This document shows positions 37,027-45,175 of a DNA stretch of 56,706 bases, one piece after another (the stretch's first letter is position 1; the number at the start of each line of letters is the position of its first letter). Location of the stretch: NCBI RefSeq assembly GCF_945956895.1, contig NZ_CAMFJF010000024.1, forward strand, positions 1 to 56,706. The letters run 5' to 3'. Made by a program: the position numbers and the translations under genes. This DNA comes from an uncultured Allobosea sp. GTDB lineage: Bacteria; Pseudomonadota; Alphaproteobacteria; Rhizobiales; Beijerinckiaceae. The notes beneath the pieces were generated by a model. It worked only from the letters and a program-made list of their open reading frames with translations. It did not search any database and was not told the origin of the DNA.

Positions 37027-38187
37027 ATGCCCGTTCTGCCTGAGATCCAGTCCTTCACGGACGAACTCGTCGCCATCCGCCGCGATCTCCATGCCCATCC
37101 CGAGATCGGCTTCGAGGAAGTCAGGACCTCCAATATCGTCGCGGAGAAGCTCGCCGCCTGGGGCATCGAGGTCCATCGCGGCATCGGCAAGACCGGTGTG
37201 ATCGGCATTCTTCACGGCACGGGCGGACCCGGCCGGCGCATCGGCCTGCGCGCCGACATGGATGCGCTGCCGATCCAGGAGATCACTAATCTGCCCTGGC
37301 GTTCGACCGTTGCCGGCAAGATGCATGCCTGCGGCCATGACGGGCACACCACCATGCTGCTCGGTGCCGCCCGTTATCTCTCGGAGAACAGGGGCTTCAA
37401 GGGCACGGCCGTCTTCGTCTTCCAGCCGGCCGAGGAAGGCCTCGGCGGCGCGCGCAGCATGATCGCGGAGAAGCTGTTCGAGCGCTTCCCCTGCGACGAG
37501 ATCTACGGTTTGCACAATTCGCCCGATCTCGACCCTGGCCAGATCTCGATCTTTCCCGGCCCGGCCATGGCCGGCGCCGACTTCTTCGACATCAAGATCA
37601 CCGGCCGTGGCAGCCATGGCGCCATGCCGCATATGGGACGCGATCCGATCATGGTCGCGATGAGCCTCGCCAATGCGCTGCAGACCATCGTCAGCCGCAA
37701 TGCCGACCCGCGCGAGGCCGCCGTGCTCTCGATCACGCAGGTCCATGCCGGCTCGGCCTATAACGTCATCCCGGAGGAGGCGGTGCTCGCGGGCACGATC
37801 CGCACCTTCTCGCCGGAGATCGGCGCGCTCGTTCGCGAGCGCATGCGCGAGATCGCGGCCGGCACGGCGGCGAGCTTCGGCGTCACCATCGATGTCGATA
37901 TCCGCAACATCTTCGACGTGCTGGTCAATCACGAGGCGCAGACCCAGGCCGTCGTCGAGGTCGCCGCCGAGATCGTCGGGACCGACGGCGTGTTGACCGA
38001 GGTCAAGCCGCTCATGGGCAGCGAGGATTTCGCCGATATGCTGCGCGTCGTTCCCGGCGCCTATGCCTGGGTCGGCCATGCCGGCACCGTGCCGGTGCAC
38101 AACCCGGCCTATGTCCTCGACGACGGCATCCTGCCGGTTGGCGCGAGCCTGCTGGCCCGGCTCGTCGAGACCCGCGCCGCGGCGTGA
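37027..38187 (+). CDS. M20-family amidohydrolase (hippurate hydrolase/aminoacylase-like)
   Basis: A 386-residue cytoplasmic enzyme with all M20D motifs: RRDLHAHPEIGFEE, GLRADMDALPIQE, HACGHDGHTTMLLGAARYL (metal site), FQPAEEGLGGARSMI (catalytic glutamates), GSHGAMPHMGRDPI (dimerisation) and GSEDFADML. It removes N-acyl groups from amino acids or similar amides. It lies 24 bp behind the M81 gene in the same direction. A GC-rich hairpin follows the stop. Confidence 0.93.
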   Translation: MPVLPEIQSFTDELVAIRRDLHAHPEIGFEEVRTSNIVAEKLAAWGIEVHRGIGKTGVIGILHGTGGPGRRIGLRADMDALPIQEITNLPWRSTVAGKMHACGHDGHTTMLLGAARYLSENRGFKGTAVFVFQPAEEGLGGARSMIAEKLFERFPCDEIYGLHNSPDLDPGQISIFPGPAMAGADFFDIKITGRGSHGAMPHMGRDPIMVAMSLANALQTIVSRNADPREAAVLSITQVHAGSAYNVIPEEAVLAGTIRTFSPEIGALVRERMREIAAGTAASFGVTIDVDIRNIFDVLVNHEAQTQAVVEVAAEIVGTDGVLTEVKPLMGSEDFADMLRVVPGAYAWVGHAGTVPVHNPAYVLDDGILPVGASLLARLVETRAAA

Positions 38188-38196
38188 GGGCAGAGG

Positions 38197-38219
38197 TCCC
38201 CCGCCGACCGGCGAGGGGA
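38197..38219. terminator. Hairpin after the M20 gene
   Basis: TCCCCCGCCG-ACCGG-type sequence pairs with CGGCGAGGGGA, with one bulge, between convergent genes. No T run follows. Confidence 0.35.
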
Positions 38220-38287
38220 GGCACATGAAACGCAGGCCGGGCTGACGCGGCTGCGGCTGGCGGTGCGCCGGAGCCGCTTCACAGACC

Positions 38288-38629
38288 CTAGGACACGAAA
38301 TCCCGGCGCATCGGCGTGAAGACGTCGACGAGGACGCCGGCTTCGATATTGACCGCGCCGTGGATCGCATCGGGCGGCACGGTGAAGCTGTCGCCGGCCT
38401 TCAGGCGCACGGTGCGCCCGGAGATGGTGATGTCGAAGACGCCGCTCTCGACCAGCGAGCACTGGATATGCGGATGGCTGTGCGCCGGGCCGATCGCGCC
38501 GGCCTGGAAGCGCACGCGGACCATCATGACCTCGTCGCGATAGGTCAGGATCTTGCGCGTCACGCCTTCGCCGGCCGGCTCCCAGGCGCGATCGGCATCA
38601 TGGGCGAAAGGCTCGTTCCTGCGGTCCAT
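38288..38629 (-). CDS. Cupin protein, KdgF-like
   Basis: A 113-residue single-domain cupin. Metal residues are visible in GPAHSHPHIQCSLVESG and at the late histidine of VPPDAIHGAVNIE. KdgF proteins of this size linearise unsaturated uronate monomers released from pectin or alginate, giving the substrate of KduI. The gene is next to kduD and kduI in one minus-strand unit (12 bp after kduD), which makes this role likely. Confidence 0.78.
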   Translation of the reverse strand: MDRRNEPFAHDADRAWEPAGEGVTRKILTYRDEVMMVRVRFQAGAIGPAHSHPHIQCSLVESGVFDITISGRTVRLKAGDSFTVPPDAIHGAVNIEAGVLVDVFTPMRRDFVS

Positions 38630-38641
38630 GTCGGTTCTCTC

Positions 38642-39412
38642 TCAGCGCGCGAGCCAGCCGCCATCGACCGGCAGGACGACGCCATGGACATAGGCCGCGG
38701 CGTCCGAGGCGAGGAACACGGCGGCGCCGCCCAGCTCCTGCGGATTGCCCCAGTGTCCGGCCGGGATGCGGGCGAGGATCGCGGCATTGCGCTCGGGATC
38801 GGCGCGCAGCGCCTCGGTATTGTTCGTCACGAAATAGCCCGGAGCGATCGCGTTGACGTTGATGCCATGCTGAGCCCATTCGCAGGCGAGCAATCGCGTC
38901 AGACCGGCAAGCCCGCTTTTCGAGGCGGTGTAGGAGGGGATGCGGATGCCGCCCTGGAAGGAGAGCAGCGAGGCGATGTTGATGACCTTGCCGCCCTTGC
39001 CGTCGGCGAGCATGCGCTTGGCCACGCCCTGCGTCAGGAAGAAGGTCGATTTCAGGTTCACGTCCATCACCGCGTCCCAATCGGCCTCGGTGAAGTCGAT
39101 CGCGTCGGCGCGGCGGATGATGCCGGCATTGTTGACGAGGATGTCGAGCCGCGAGCCGTCGGCTTTTGCCGCCGTCTCGGCCTCTTCCACGATCCGCCCG
39201 ATCGGCTCCAGCGTCGCGAGATCGGCGGTGATCTCATGGAAGGGCTTAGCCGTTGCGGCGATCAGCGCCTTCGTCTCGGCCATGCTCGAGCGGCCGACCG
39301 CGACGATGCCGGCGCCGGCCGTGGCGAGCGCGACCGCGATCGCCTGACCGAGGCCCGTATTGGCCCCGGTGACGATCGCGGTCCGGCCGCTCAAGTCAAA
39401 CGGTGAGCGCAT
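38642..39412 (-). CDS. kduD: 2-deoxy-D-gluconate 3-dehydrogenase / DKII reductase KduD
   Basis: A 256-residue short-chain dehydrogenase with the nucleotide motif TGANTGLG, LVNNAGIIRR, catalytic Ser in NIASLLSFQGG, and Tyr/Lys in SYTASKSGLAGL. KduD reduces 3-deoxy-D-glycero-2,5-hexodiulosonate to 2-keto-3-deoxygluconate in the cytoplasm. The N-terminal FDLSGRTAIVTGAN and the C-terminal HGVVLPVDGGWLAR are typical of the family. Its start overlaps the kduI stop by one base. Confidence 0.88.
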   Translation of the reverse strand: MRSPFDLSGRTAIVTGANTGLGQAIAVALATAGAGIVAVGRSSMAETKALIAATAKPFHEITADLATLEPIGRIVEEAETAAKADGSRLDILVNNAGIIRRADAIDFTEADWDAVMDVNLKSTFFLTQGVAKRMLADGKGGKVINIASLLSFQGGIRIPSYTASKSGLAGLTRLLACEWAQHGINVNAIAPGYFVTNNTEALRADPERNAAILARIPAGHWGNPQELGGAAVFLASDAAAYVHGVVLPVDGGWLAR

Positions 39413-40248
39413 CAGCGCAGGTCCCCGGTCGCGACCATGTCCATGTCGGTATAGTCGACATTGTCGCCGCCCATGCCCCAGATGAAGGAATAGGCTTTCG
39501 TCCCGACACCGGAATGGATCGACCAGCCGGGCGATAGGATTGCCTGCTCGTTGGCGACGACGAGGTGGCGGGTCTCCTGCGGCTCGCCCATCAGGTGGAA
39601 GACGCGGGCGTCGGCGGGGACGTCGAAATAGAGATAGATCTCGCAGCGCCGGTCATGGACATGCGCCGGCATCGTGTTCCAGATGCTGCCCTCGTCGAGC
39701 GTGGTCACGCCCATGACGAGCTGGCAGGTCTCGCAGACGCCGGGGATGATGTACTGGCGGATGACGCGCTTGTTGGCCGTCGCCTGCTCGCCGAGCGCGA
39801 TCGTCTTGGCGTCTGCCTCCCGGATCACCTTGGTCGGATGCGCGGCATGGGCGGGCGTCGAGAGCAGGTAGAACTTTGCCGGGTTCGACGCATCGTCGCT
39901 GGCGAAGGAGACCTCGCCCGCTTCCTTGCCGACATAGAGCGCATCGCGCTTGGCCAGCGCGTAGTCCTTGCCGCCGACGCTGACCTTGCCGGGGCCGCCG
40001 ACATTGACGATGCCGAGCTCGCGCCGCTTCAGGAAGGCGTCGGTGCCGACCGCCTTCGGCGTCGGCAGTACGATCGCGCCGGTCGTTGGCATGGCGCCGC
40101 CGACGATGACGCGGTCGAGATGGCTGTAGGTCAGCCTGATCTCGCCGGCTGCGAACAGCGTCTCGATCAGGAAGTGGCGCCGCAGCTCCGCCGTGTCGAA
40201 GCCCTTGACGGCCTCGGGGTGCGAAACCTGGCGAATTTCGATGGTCAT
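39412..40248 (-). CDS. kduI: 5-dehydro-4-deoxy-D-glucuronate isomerase KduI
   Basis: A 278-residue enzyme with the characteristic KduI pattern: YSHLDRVIVGGAMPTTG, LGIVNVGGPG, GSIWNTMPAHVHDRRCEIYL (zinc histidines and glutamate) and SIHSGVGTKAYSFIWGMGGD. It converts 5-keto-4-deoxyuronate to the KduD substrate. The start is the ATG at 40248 (MTIEIRQVSHPEAV), since upstream codons do not resemble the family. It lies 10 bp after the DctM stop, so uptake and catabolism are one unit. Confidence 0.94.
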   Translation of the reverse strand: MTIEIRQVSHPEAVKGFDTAELRRHFLIETLFAAGEIRLTYSHLDRVIVGGAMPTTGAIVLPTPKAVGTDAFLKRRELGIVNVGGPGKVSVGGKDYALAKRDALYVGKEAGEVSFASDDASNPAKFYLLSTPAHAAHPTKVIREADAKTIALGEQATANKRVIRQYIIPGVCETCQLVMGVTTLDEGSIWNTMPAHVHDRRCEIYLYFDVPADARVFHLMGEPQETRHLVVANEQAILSPGWSIHSGVGTKAYSFIWGMGGDNVDYTDMDMVATGDLR

Positions 40249-40258
40249 GATCGGTCCT

Positions 40259-41539
40259 TCAGTGGAACAGCCGCGGCAGCCAGAGCGACAGGCCGGGCAC
40301 ATAGGTGACAAGCAGGAGCACGGCGACGCTGGCGCCGTAGAACGGCCAGATCGTGCGCATGGACTCGCCGATGGAGATGCGGCCGATGGCGCAGGCGACG
40401 AACTGCACCGAGCCGACCGGCGGGGTGTTGAGGCCGATGCCGGCGTTGAGGATCAGGATCACGCCGAAATGGATCGGATCGACGCCGAAGGCCTTCACCA
40501 CCGGCAGGAAGATCGGCGTGCAGATGATGATCATCGGCGCCATGTCCATGAAGGTGCCGAGCACCAGCAGGATCAGGTTGACCATTAGCAGGATGGTGAT
40601 CGGATTGTCGGAGACCGCCTTCATCGCGGCGATGGTCGCCTGCGGCACCTGCAGGAAGGCCATCAGCCAGCCGAAGGCGCCGGCCGTGCCGATGACCAGC
40701 AGCACCATCGCCGTGGTGCGGACCGCGCCCAGCGTCGCCTCGACGAAGGCCGTCCAGGTGAGCTGGCGATAGACGAAGATGGTGACGAGGATGGCGTAGA
40801 CGACGGCAACGCAGGAGGATTCCGTCGCGGTGAAGACGCCGGAGCGGACGCCGCCGAAGATGATGCCGATCAAGAGGATGCCGGGCAGCGCCAGCACGAC
40901 ATAGCGCCCGACTGTCGCGAAGCCGGGGAAGGGCTCGCGCGGATAGCCCCGCTTCACCGCGACCGCCCAGGCCGCGACCATCAAGGCGACGCAGAGCAGC
41001 AGGCCTGGCACGACGCCAGCCGTGAACAGGTCCGCGATCGAGAGATTGCCGCCCGCCGAGAGCGAATAGATGATCATGTTGTGCGAGGGCGGGATCAGCA
41101 ATGCGATGATCGCCGCGTTCGCGGTGACATTGACGGCGTAGTCGGCGTCATAGCCGCGCTTCTTCATCTGCGGGATCATCAGCCCGCCGACGGCCGAGGC
41201 ATCGGCCACGGCCGAGCCCGAGATGCCGCCGAACAGCGTGCAGGTCACGACATTGACCTGGCCGAGCCCGCCGCGCAGATGGCCGACGAGGCTCGCCGCC
41301 ATCTGGATCAGGCGCTCGGCGATGCCGCCGCGGATCATCAGGTCGCCGGCATAGATGAAGAACGGGATCGCCATCATGGCGAAGGCGTTCATGCCGGAAT
41401 TCATCTGCTGGAAGACGACGACCGGCGGCAGGCCCATATAGGCGACGGTCGCGACCGAGGCGATGCCGAGGCAGAAGGCGACGGGCACGCCGATCAGCAG
41501 CAGGATCGAAAAGACGCCGAAGAGAATCCAGAGTTCCAT
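40259..41539 (-). CDS. dctM: TRAP transporter large permease (DctM)
   Basis: A 426-residue membrane protein with about 12 helices and the family signatures GGISGSAVADASAVGGLMIP, MKKRGYDADYAVNVTANAA and IPPSHNMIIYS. It is the sodium-coupled translocation subunit. It starts 3 bp after the small permease stop. Context with kduI/kduD predicts a uronate or oligouronate substrate. Confidence 0.93.
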   Translation of the reverse strand: MELWILFGVFSILLLIGVPVAFCLGIASVATVAYMGLPPVVVFQQMNSGMNAFAMMAIPFFIYAGDLMIRGGIAERLIQMAASLVGHLRGGLGQVNVVTCTLFGGISGSAVADASAVGGLMIPQMKKRGYDADYAVNVTANAAIIALLIPPSHNMIIYSLSAGGNLSIADLFTAGVVPGLLLCVALMVAAWAVAVKRGYPREPFPGFATVGRYVVLALPGILLIGIIFGGVRSGVFTATESSCVAVVYAILVTIFVYRQLTWTAFVEATLGAVRTTAMVLLVIGTAGAFGWLMAFLQVPQATIAAMKAVSDNPITILLMVNLILLVLGTFMDMAPMIIICTPIFLPVVKAFGVDPIHFGVILILNAGIGLNTPPVGSVQFVACAIGRISIGESMRTIWPFYGASVAVLLLVTYVPGLSLWLPRLFH

Positions 41540-41542
41540 GGC

Positions 41543-42076
41543 TCAGGCCTCCTGGCTTTCGCCGAAATGGACGAAGCCGAGCGGCGCCTGCTGCTCGCCG
41601 GTGACGAAGAGCAGGAGCTTTTCCAGCGCGAACAGCGCGATCAACGCGCCGCCAGCCGCGATCGGCACATAGTCCCAGCCACGGGATATGCCGATGATCG
41701 GCATGCGGTCGGCCCAGGTGCCCGCCGCGAGCTGCCAGCCATAGCCGAGCATGGCCAGCCCGAAGGCGCAGACGAGGCCTTCGCCGATGACGATCAGCGC
41801 GGCGCGCACCGGCGGCGGCGACATCACCAGTCCGACCTCGAAGCCGAGATGGTCGCTCTCGCGCACGCCGACGGCGGCGCCGAGCAGGATGAACCAGGAC
41901 ATCAGGAAGAGCGATCCGGCCTCGACCCAGATCGGCGTGTCGTTGAGCACATAGCGGCCGAACACGCCCCAGGCGACCATCACGGTCATCAGAACGAGGC
42001 CGGTCCCGGCTGTGATCAGCGCGTAAAGGCAGAGCTTGGCGTCGAGGCGTGTCAGAAAGGCCGTGAAAGCGCGCAT
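41543..42076 (-). CDS. dctQ: TRAP transporter small permease (DctQ)
   Basis: A 177-residue protein with four helices and the DctQ-type segment GRYVLNDTPIWVEAGSLFLM. The ATG at 42076 is chosen (MRAFTAFLTRLDAKL); frames further upstream run into the palindromic repeat. It pairs with the large subunit immediately downstream. Confidence 0.9.
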   Translation of the reverse strand: MRAFTAFLTRLDAKLCLYALITAGTGLVLMTVMVAWGVFGRYVLNDTPIWVEAGSLFLMSWFILLGAAVGVRESDHLGFEVGLVMSPPPVRAALIVIGEGLVCAFGLAMLGYGWQLAAGTWADRMPIIGISRGWDYVPIAAGGALIALFALEKLLLFVTGEQQAPLGFVHFGESQEA

Positions 42077-42112
42077 GAAAAGTGCCCGAATGGTGGCTGG
42101 TTGCTTGTGCTC

Positions 42113-42220
42113 AGCCCTCATCCTGAGGAGCCGCGTCAGCGGCGTCTCGAAGGATGTTTCCAGCTCGCTCTGGAGCATCCTTCGAGACGCGATCTGCGAT
42201 CGCTCCTCAGGATGAGGGCT
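42113..42220. repeat. Nested palindromic repeat between dctP and dctQ
   Basis: AGCCCTCATCCTGAGGAGC at 42113-42131 is exactly repeated in reverse complement at 42202-42220. Inside it, GCGTCTCGAAGGATG at 42142-42156 is inverted at 42176-42190. The CCTCATCCTGAGGAGC core is a well-known dispersed intergenic element in rhizobia and relatives. Confidence 0.85.
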
Positions 42221-42230
42221 CGGAGAAAGC

Positions 42231-42252
42231 GAGGCGGCCCGAGAGCCGCCTC
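42231..42252 (-). terminator. Hairpin directly after dctP, possible attenuator
   Basis: GAGGCGGC-CCGAGA-GCCGCCTC forms a perfect 8-bp stem 11 bp after the dctP stop. With the larger palindrome it could stop part of the transcription or protect the dctP message, giving more binding protein than permease. Confidence 0.5.
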
Positions 42253-42262
42253 ACAAGTCAGC

Positions 42263-43249
42263 TCACTTCACCGCCTGGATGGCGGCAACCATGTCCTTCA
42301 GCTTCGGGTCGGTGACGAACTTGTCGTAGACCGGCTTCATCGCGTCGATGAAGGGCTTCTTCTCGACGGTGTTGATCTGGGCGCCACCGGCCTTGACCTT
42401 GGCCTCGGAGGCCTTCTCGCGCGCATCCCAGAGCTCGCGCATCTTCAGCACCGACTCCTTGGCGGCGGCCTTGATCAGCGCCTGGTCGGCGGCGTTGAAT
42501 TTCTCGAAGCTCTTCTTCGACATCACCAGCGCCTCCGGCGAGAGCGAGTGCTCGGTCACCGAGTAGAACTTGGAGACCTCGAAATGCCGGGTCGATTCAT
42601 AGGACGGCCAGTTGTTCTCGGCGCCGTCGATCACGCCGGTCTGGAGCGCGGAATAGACTTCGCCGAAAGGCATCGGCGTGGCGTTGGCGCCGAGCGCCGA
42701 GACCAGCGCCACGAACATGTCCGACTGCTGGACACGGATCTTCAGGCCCTTCATGTCGGCCGGCGTGTTGATCGGTCGCTTGGAATTATAGAAGGAGCGC
42801 GAGCCGGAATCGTAGAGCGCCAGGCCGATCAAGTCGTGCTTCTCGAATTCCTTGAGCAGGTTGTCGCCGATCGGCCCGTCCATCGCCTTCCGCATGTGGT
42901 CGACCGAGCGGAAGATGAAGGGCAGGGACGGGATGTTGGTCGCCGGGATCAGGTTGTTGAACGGCGCCATGTTGATGCGGTTGATGTCGATGACGCCGAA
43001 ACGGGTCTGGTCGATCGTGTCTTTCTCCTGGCCGAGCTGGGCCGAGTGGAAGACGTTGATCTTGACGCGGCCCTGGGTGCGCTCCTCGAGCAGCTTGCCG
43101 AGATAGCGGACGGCCTCGACGGTCGGGTAGTCGGTCGGGTGAATATCGGCCGAGCGCAGCGTCACGCTCTGGGCGAGGGCCGATGTTGCCGCTGCGGCCG
43201 AGAGGGCCAGCGCGGCGGTATAGGCAAGGAATCTGCGGCGTGCGGTCAT
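42263..43249 (-). CDS. dctP: TRAP transporter substrate-binding protein (DctP)
   Basis: A 328-residue periplasmic protein. The signal peptide is MTARRRFLAYTAALALSAAA followed by ATSALAQ. The DctP fold shows GRVKINVFHSAQLGQEKDTI, MKGLKIRVQQSDMFVALVSA with the conserved arginine, and GEVYSALQTGVIDGAENNWP. It captures the solute for DctQM. It is the first gene of the uronate unit and is divergent from the GntR regulator. Substrate inferred from the kdu genes: an uronate or its oligomer. Confidence 0.93.
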   Translation of the reverse strand: MTARRRFLAYTAALALSAAAATSALAQSVTLRSADIHPTDYPTVEAVRYLGKLLEERTQGRVKINVFHSAQLGQEKDTIDQTRFGVIDINRINMAPFNNLIPATNIPSLPFIFRSVDHMRKAMDGPIGDNLLKEFEKHDLIGLALYDSGSRSFYNSKRPINTPADMKGLKIRVQQSDMFVALVSALGANATPMPFGEVYSALQTGVIDGAENNWPSYESTRHFEVSKFYSVTEHSLSPEALVMSKKSFEKFNAADQALIKAAAKESVLKMRELWDAREKASEAKVKAGGAQINTVEKKPFIDAMKPVYDKFVTDPKLKDMVAAIQAVK

Positions 43250-43356
43250 GGTGCGTTCTCCCGTGGTTTCGAGCGCCCCGCCGTTTCCCGGCTTGTTCGC
43301 TGGCGCATCGAACGTAAGCTTGCTGCCCGCCCCCGCATTCGGTTGCGGCAGTGATT

Positions 43357-43382
43357 GTATGGTAGTATGTCGTCGTATGGTA
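43357..43382. promoter_or_regulatory. Direct repeat GTATGGTA, candidate GntR/FCD operator
   Basis: GTATGGTA occurs at 43357-43364 and again at 43375-43382, 18 bp apart, in the divergent dctP/gntR region. GTATGGTAC at the second copy is itself a GTA-N3-TAC palindrome, the general form of GntR half-sites. If the regulator is made from the TTG at 43409, both copies lie upstream of its gene. Confidence 0.5.
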
Positions 43383-43408
43383 CGCAACAGGCCCTGGGGG
43401 ATTTTGAC

Positions 43409-44098
43409 TTGAGCCTTTCGTTGGCGTCTCCCGCCGTTTTCACGGGCGCTTCGGCGGCCGGACGTGTCGAAGCCGAACTGCGCCGGGCGATCATCGCGCT
43501 CGAATTGCCGCCGGGCACACGCCTGTCGGAGCAGGAAATCGCGCTGAAATACGGCGTCTCGCGCCAGCCGGTGCGCGAGGCCTTGATCGCGCTCGCCCGG
43601 ACACGTCTGGTCGATGTGCAGCCGCAGCGCGGCACGGTCGTGGTCAAGTTCTCCGTCCGCAAGATGATGGAGGCGCGCTTCATTCGCGAGGCGGTCGAGG
43701 TCGCGATCGTGCGCGAGGCCTGCACGGCGTTCTCGCCCCAGAGCAGGCAGAGGATCGCCGATCTCCTCGATGTCCAGGAGAAGGCGGCAGGGCGTGACGA
43801 CCATGCCTCCTTCCAGCGCTATGACGAGCTCTTCCATGTCGAGCTGGCCGAGGGCGTCGGCATGCCGTTGGCCTGGGAGGCGATCCGGGACATCAAGGCG
43901 CATATGGACCGGGTCTGCCAGCTGACCCTGCCCGGCACCGAGGTGATGCTGTCGCTGGTCGAGCAGCATCGCCGGATCATGGCGGCCATCGATGCGCAAG
44001 ATGCGGCGCAGGCCGAGCTCGCCATGCGCCACCACCTCACCGAGATCCTGCGCGCCCTGCCGAAGACTGAGGCAAACTACCCGGATCTGTTCGAGTAA
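43409..44098 (+). CDS. GntR-family transcriptional regulator with FCD domain
   Basis: About 229 residues. The winged helix shows GTRLSEQEIALKYGVSRQPV then REALIALARTRLVDVQPQRG. The FCD effector domain has RFIREAVEVAIVREACTAF, YDELFHVELAEGVG and LVEQHRRIMAAIDAQDA, with the usual metal-binding Asp/His residues. The TTG at 43409 has GGGGGA seven bases upstream. Alternative TTG and ATG codons at 43355-43370 would put the direct repeat inside the gene. Position opposite the TRAP/kdu unit suggests that it represses this operon until a uronate intermediate binds (UxuR/KdgR-like role). Confidence 0.88.
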   Translation: MSLSLASPAVFTGASAAGRVEAELRRAIIALELPPGTRLSEQEIALKYGVSRQPVREALIALARTRLVDVQPQRGTVVVKFSVRKMMEARFIREAVEVAIVREACTAFSPQSRQRIADLLDVQEKAAGRDDHASFQRYDELFHVELAEGVGMPLAWEAIRDIKAHMDRVCQLTLPGTEVMLSLVEQHRRIMAAIDAQDAAQAELAMRHHLTEILRALPKTEANYPDLFE

Positions 44099-44210
44099 GG
44101 GGCCTTTGCAGCCGTCGATAGACGGCCAGCCGGCGGGCGCGTTGCGGTGGCGCTGCGTGTCGAGATAATCACGTTCTTCGCGGAGCTGTGCATCCCGGAG
44201 CGCCGAACGC

Positions 44211-45068
44211 ATGAATCGCTATCCGATGTTCAATCCGCAGGTGCTGATCAGCTTCGTCGCGGTCTGCGAGACGCTGAGCTTCACGCGCGGGGCCGACAGG
44301 GTCTCGCTGTCGCAATCCACCGTCAGCCTGCAGGTCAAGCGCCTCGAGGACCTGCTGGGTTGTCCCCTGCTGGAGCGCTCGTCGCATCAGGTCCAGCTCA
44401 CCGAGGAAGGCGAGCGACTCCTGAGCTATGCGCGGCGGATTATCGCGCTCAACGAGGAGGCCCATGACGCCCTGACCGGCGTCTGGCGGGACGGCGTGCT
44501 GCGCCTCGGGATGCCCGAGGATTTCGCGGTGCCGACCATCGATCTGCTCGCCGATTTCAGCCGGCAGCATCCGCATCTGCGGCTCGATGTCAGCAGCGGC
44601 CTGAGCGCCGATCTGCGCAGTGCCTATGAGCGCGAGGAGCTCGACCTCGTGCTGGTGAAGCAGCGGCGCGGGCAGCCGCCGCGCGCGGCAAGGCGCGAGC
44701 CGCTGCTCTGGCTCGACAGCCTTGCGCACCCGGCGATCGAACGGGCGCCGGTCTCGCTGGCGATGTTCCCGCTCGGCGGGCTCTATCGCGACGAATTGTG
44801 CCAGGCGCTCGACAGGCTCGGGATGCGCTGGCGCATCGGTTATTGCAGCGGCAGTCTGGCGGCGCTCGCCGCGGCCTCGGCGGCCGGCCTGGGTATGACT
44901 CTCCTGCCTGCCAGTTGCCGTCTGCCCGGGCACAGGGTGCTCGGTGCCGCAGAAGGGTTTGCCGAGATCACCGATTTCGAGCTCGCGCTCTACTATCGCG
45001 ACGATGCGCCGGCCTCGACCGCGATCCTGGCCGAGCGGTTGATTGCTTATTGCCATCTGGAGGCTTGA
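44211..45068 (+). CDS. LysR-family transcriptional regulator
   Basis: A 285-residue protein with the N-terminal LysR winged helix (LSFTRGADRVSLSQSTVSLQ, VKRLEDLLGCPLLERSSHQV) and a substrate-binding domain (RLGMPEDFAVPTIDLLADFS, GLGMTLLPASCRLPG). It ends 107 bp before the exported amidohydrolase gene in the same direction and may control it, although LysR proteins more often face their targets. The inducer is unknown. Confidence 0.92.
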   Translation: MNRYPMFNPQVLISFVAVCETLSFTRGADRVSLSQSTVSLQVKRLEDLLGCPLLERSSHQVQLTEEGERLLSYARRIIALNEEAHDALTGVWRDGVLRLGMPEDFAVPTIDLLADFSRQHPHLRLDVSSGLSADLRSAYEREELDLVLVKQRRGQPPRAARREPLLWLDSLAHPAIERAPVSLAMFPLGGLYRDELCQALDRLGMRWRIGYCSGSLAALAAASAAGLGMTLLPASCRLPGHRVLGAAEGFAEITDFELALYYRDDAPASTAILAERLIAYCHLEA

Positions 45069-45175
45069 ATGACGCCAGCATTGACTGCCGCAATCGCCAG
45101 CATTGCCAAATATCGCTGCCAAACCGCCGGCTTCGCGCTTATGGCGTCGGCAACCATCATAGGGAGGCGGCGACC

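Noticed and set aside
35473..38370. 965-codon minus-strand frame opposite the M81 and M20 genes
   Set aside because: Antisense shadow; both plus-strand genes have full catalytic motifs.
41081..43354. 757-codon plus-strand frame opposite the TRAP genes
   Set aside because: Antisense shadow of dctM, dctQ and dctP, rich in Arg, Asp and His without domains.
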